DNA of 7,817 nt from positions 1 through 7,817 of the forward strand of contig JACDAO010000409.1 of the NCBI GenBank assembly GCA_013695405.1, in the 5' to 3' direction. Shown here one piece after another: positions 7,458 to 7,817 of this stretch (position 1 is the first letter of the stretch; every line of letters starts with the position of its first letter). Position numbers and translations under genes: made by a program. Source of the stretch: Acidobacteriota bacterium. GTDB lineage: Bacteria > Acidobacteriota > Vicinamibacteria > Vicinamibacterales > Vicinamibacteraceae. The notes below the pieces were generated by a model. That model was given only the letters and a program-made list of their open reading frames with translations, had not been told where the DNA came from and made no database searches.

Positions 7458-7517
7458 CCCGTGGGTGGCGGGACCGCACCGGACGCCGGTCGGGACGCAG
7501 CGACGGGTACCCACGGG
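7458..7517. repeat. Inverted repeat between prfC and the divergent secreted-protein gene
   Basis: CCCGTGGGT (7458-7466) and ACCCACGGG (7509-7517) are exact 9-nt reverse complements with 42 nt between them. Each arm is also joined to a GGTACC palindrome (7453-7458 and 7506-7511), so the two sites share GGTACCC as a direct repeat as well. Between the arms, ACCGG ACG CCGGT (7478-7490) forms a small 5-bp hairpin. The pair lies in the roughly 226-bp region between two divergent starts. It could be a regulator site pair, a structured leader or chance in GC-rich DNA. I see no convincing -35/-10 pair on either strand in this region. Confidence 0.3.
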
Positions 7518-7633
7518 AAGGCGATGTCTTACGCGAGGTATGACACGCATATCGGGCGAGGCCGCCGCTGTCATCGACGAAAATGAAGCCGGTCGCACCT
7601 GCTCCACCCCACAGCGCGGCCCATTGCAACCCG

Positions 7634-7639
7634 AGGAGG
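7634..7639 (+). promoter_or_regulatory. Strong Shine-Dalgarno site for the right-edge gene
   Basis: AGGAGG, a perfect anti-16S match within GAGGAGGT, sits 7 nt before ATG 7647. It is the best ribosome site in the window and fixes the start of a gene whose frame runs off the right edge. It contrasts with the weak or absent sites before serA, the AAA+ gene and the DUF1080 gene. Confidence 0.75.
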
Positions 7640-7646
7640 TTCGCCG

Positions 7647-7817
7647 ATGCGTCGTGCACGCCTGGTCTGTCTTGGTGGTTTCGTGGCCCTGATGTCGGGC
7701 GCCGTCGCCCTGCAGGCCCAGCAAGCGACACCGGCGCCGGTCCCCGCCACCGCCGGATTCGCCAGCACGCCAACGGCCGCCCAGGCGGCGCCGGTCGACC
7801 CGCGCGTCGCCCGGATC
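7647..7817 (+). CDS. N-terminus of an exported protein of unknown family (partial)
   Basis: The frame is open from ATG 7647 through the last base, giving 57 residues. The start is supported by a perfect Shine-Dalgarno sequence 7 nt upstream. The N-terminus MRRARLVCLGGFVALMSG followed by AVALQA is a clear signal peptide: positive n-region, hydrophobic core about residues 5-22 and plausible cleavage after Ala-Leu-Gln-Ala (24). Cys8 lies too early and lacks a lipobox, so a lipoprotein is not indicated. The mature start QQATPAPVPATAG and what follows is Ala/Pro/Thr-rich and low in complexity, like a linker, and ends PVDPRVARI at the edge. No domain can be recognised in this part. It is divergent from prfC. 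Confidence 0.75.
   Translation, partial: MRRARLVCLGGFVALMSGAVALQAQQATPAPVPATAGFASTPTAAQAAPVDPRVARI

Overview
The window is a compact, high-GC stretch of bacterial chromosome with eight complete or near-complete genes and one partial gene at each edge. No gene-free gap exceeds about 230 bases. The gene set is an ABC-2 exporter, RpiB, a secreted DUF1080 protein, an E. coli-type SerA, RF3 and a PEP-CTERM-tailed protein. Together with the strong G/C third-position bias, it fits a Gram-negative soil or environmental bacterium that makes exopolysaccharide. Acidobacteriota (Vicinamibacteria-like) is a reasonable guess but an inference, because the sequence contains no rRNA or other decisive marker.

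Left part (1-2262). The end of an ABC transporter ATPase is followed by its ABC-2 type permease on the + strand. The permease stop codon abuts, with no gap, the stop codon of a minus-strand pair: a secreted DUF1080 (3-keto-disaccharide hydrolase-like) gene followed 16 nt later by rpiB (ribose-5-phosphate/sugar-phosphate isomerase B).

Middle (2263-4211). A divergent intergenic region of about 160 bp, with an extended -10 element facing the DUF1080 gene, leads into a + strand pair. The first gene is a spermidine-synthase-fold (SAM-type Rossmann) protein. The second, 6 nt later and in the same frame, is an AAA+ ATPase that ends in a single C-terminal transmembrane segment.

Right part (4212-7817). 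A minus-strand run reads prfC (RF3), then a tiny PEP-CTERM-tailed protein, then serA. The tiny protein looks like a GDSL/SGNH esterase that has lost its middle: it keeps the signal peptide, the GDSLSDNG block, the GRxSNG block and the sorting tail, and nothing else. Its stop lies 2 nt before the serA start. Upstream of prfC, a region of about 226 bp contains an inverted repeat and the strong Shine-Dalgarno sequence of a divergent + strand secreted protein that runs off the window.

Most of the genes are housekeeping types (serine biosynthesis, translation termination, sugar-phosphate isomerisation, export). The least ordinary items are the internally deleted GDSL/PEP-CTERM gene wedged into the prfC-serA run and the C-terminally membrane-anchored AAA+ ATPase paired with the spermidine-synthase-like protein. 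I found no CRISPR array, insertion sequence, tRNA, rRNA or clear defence system.
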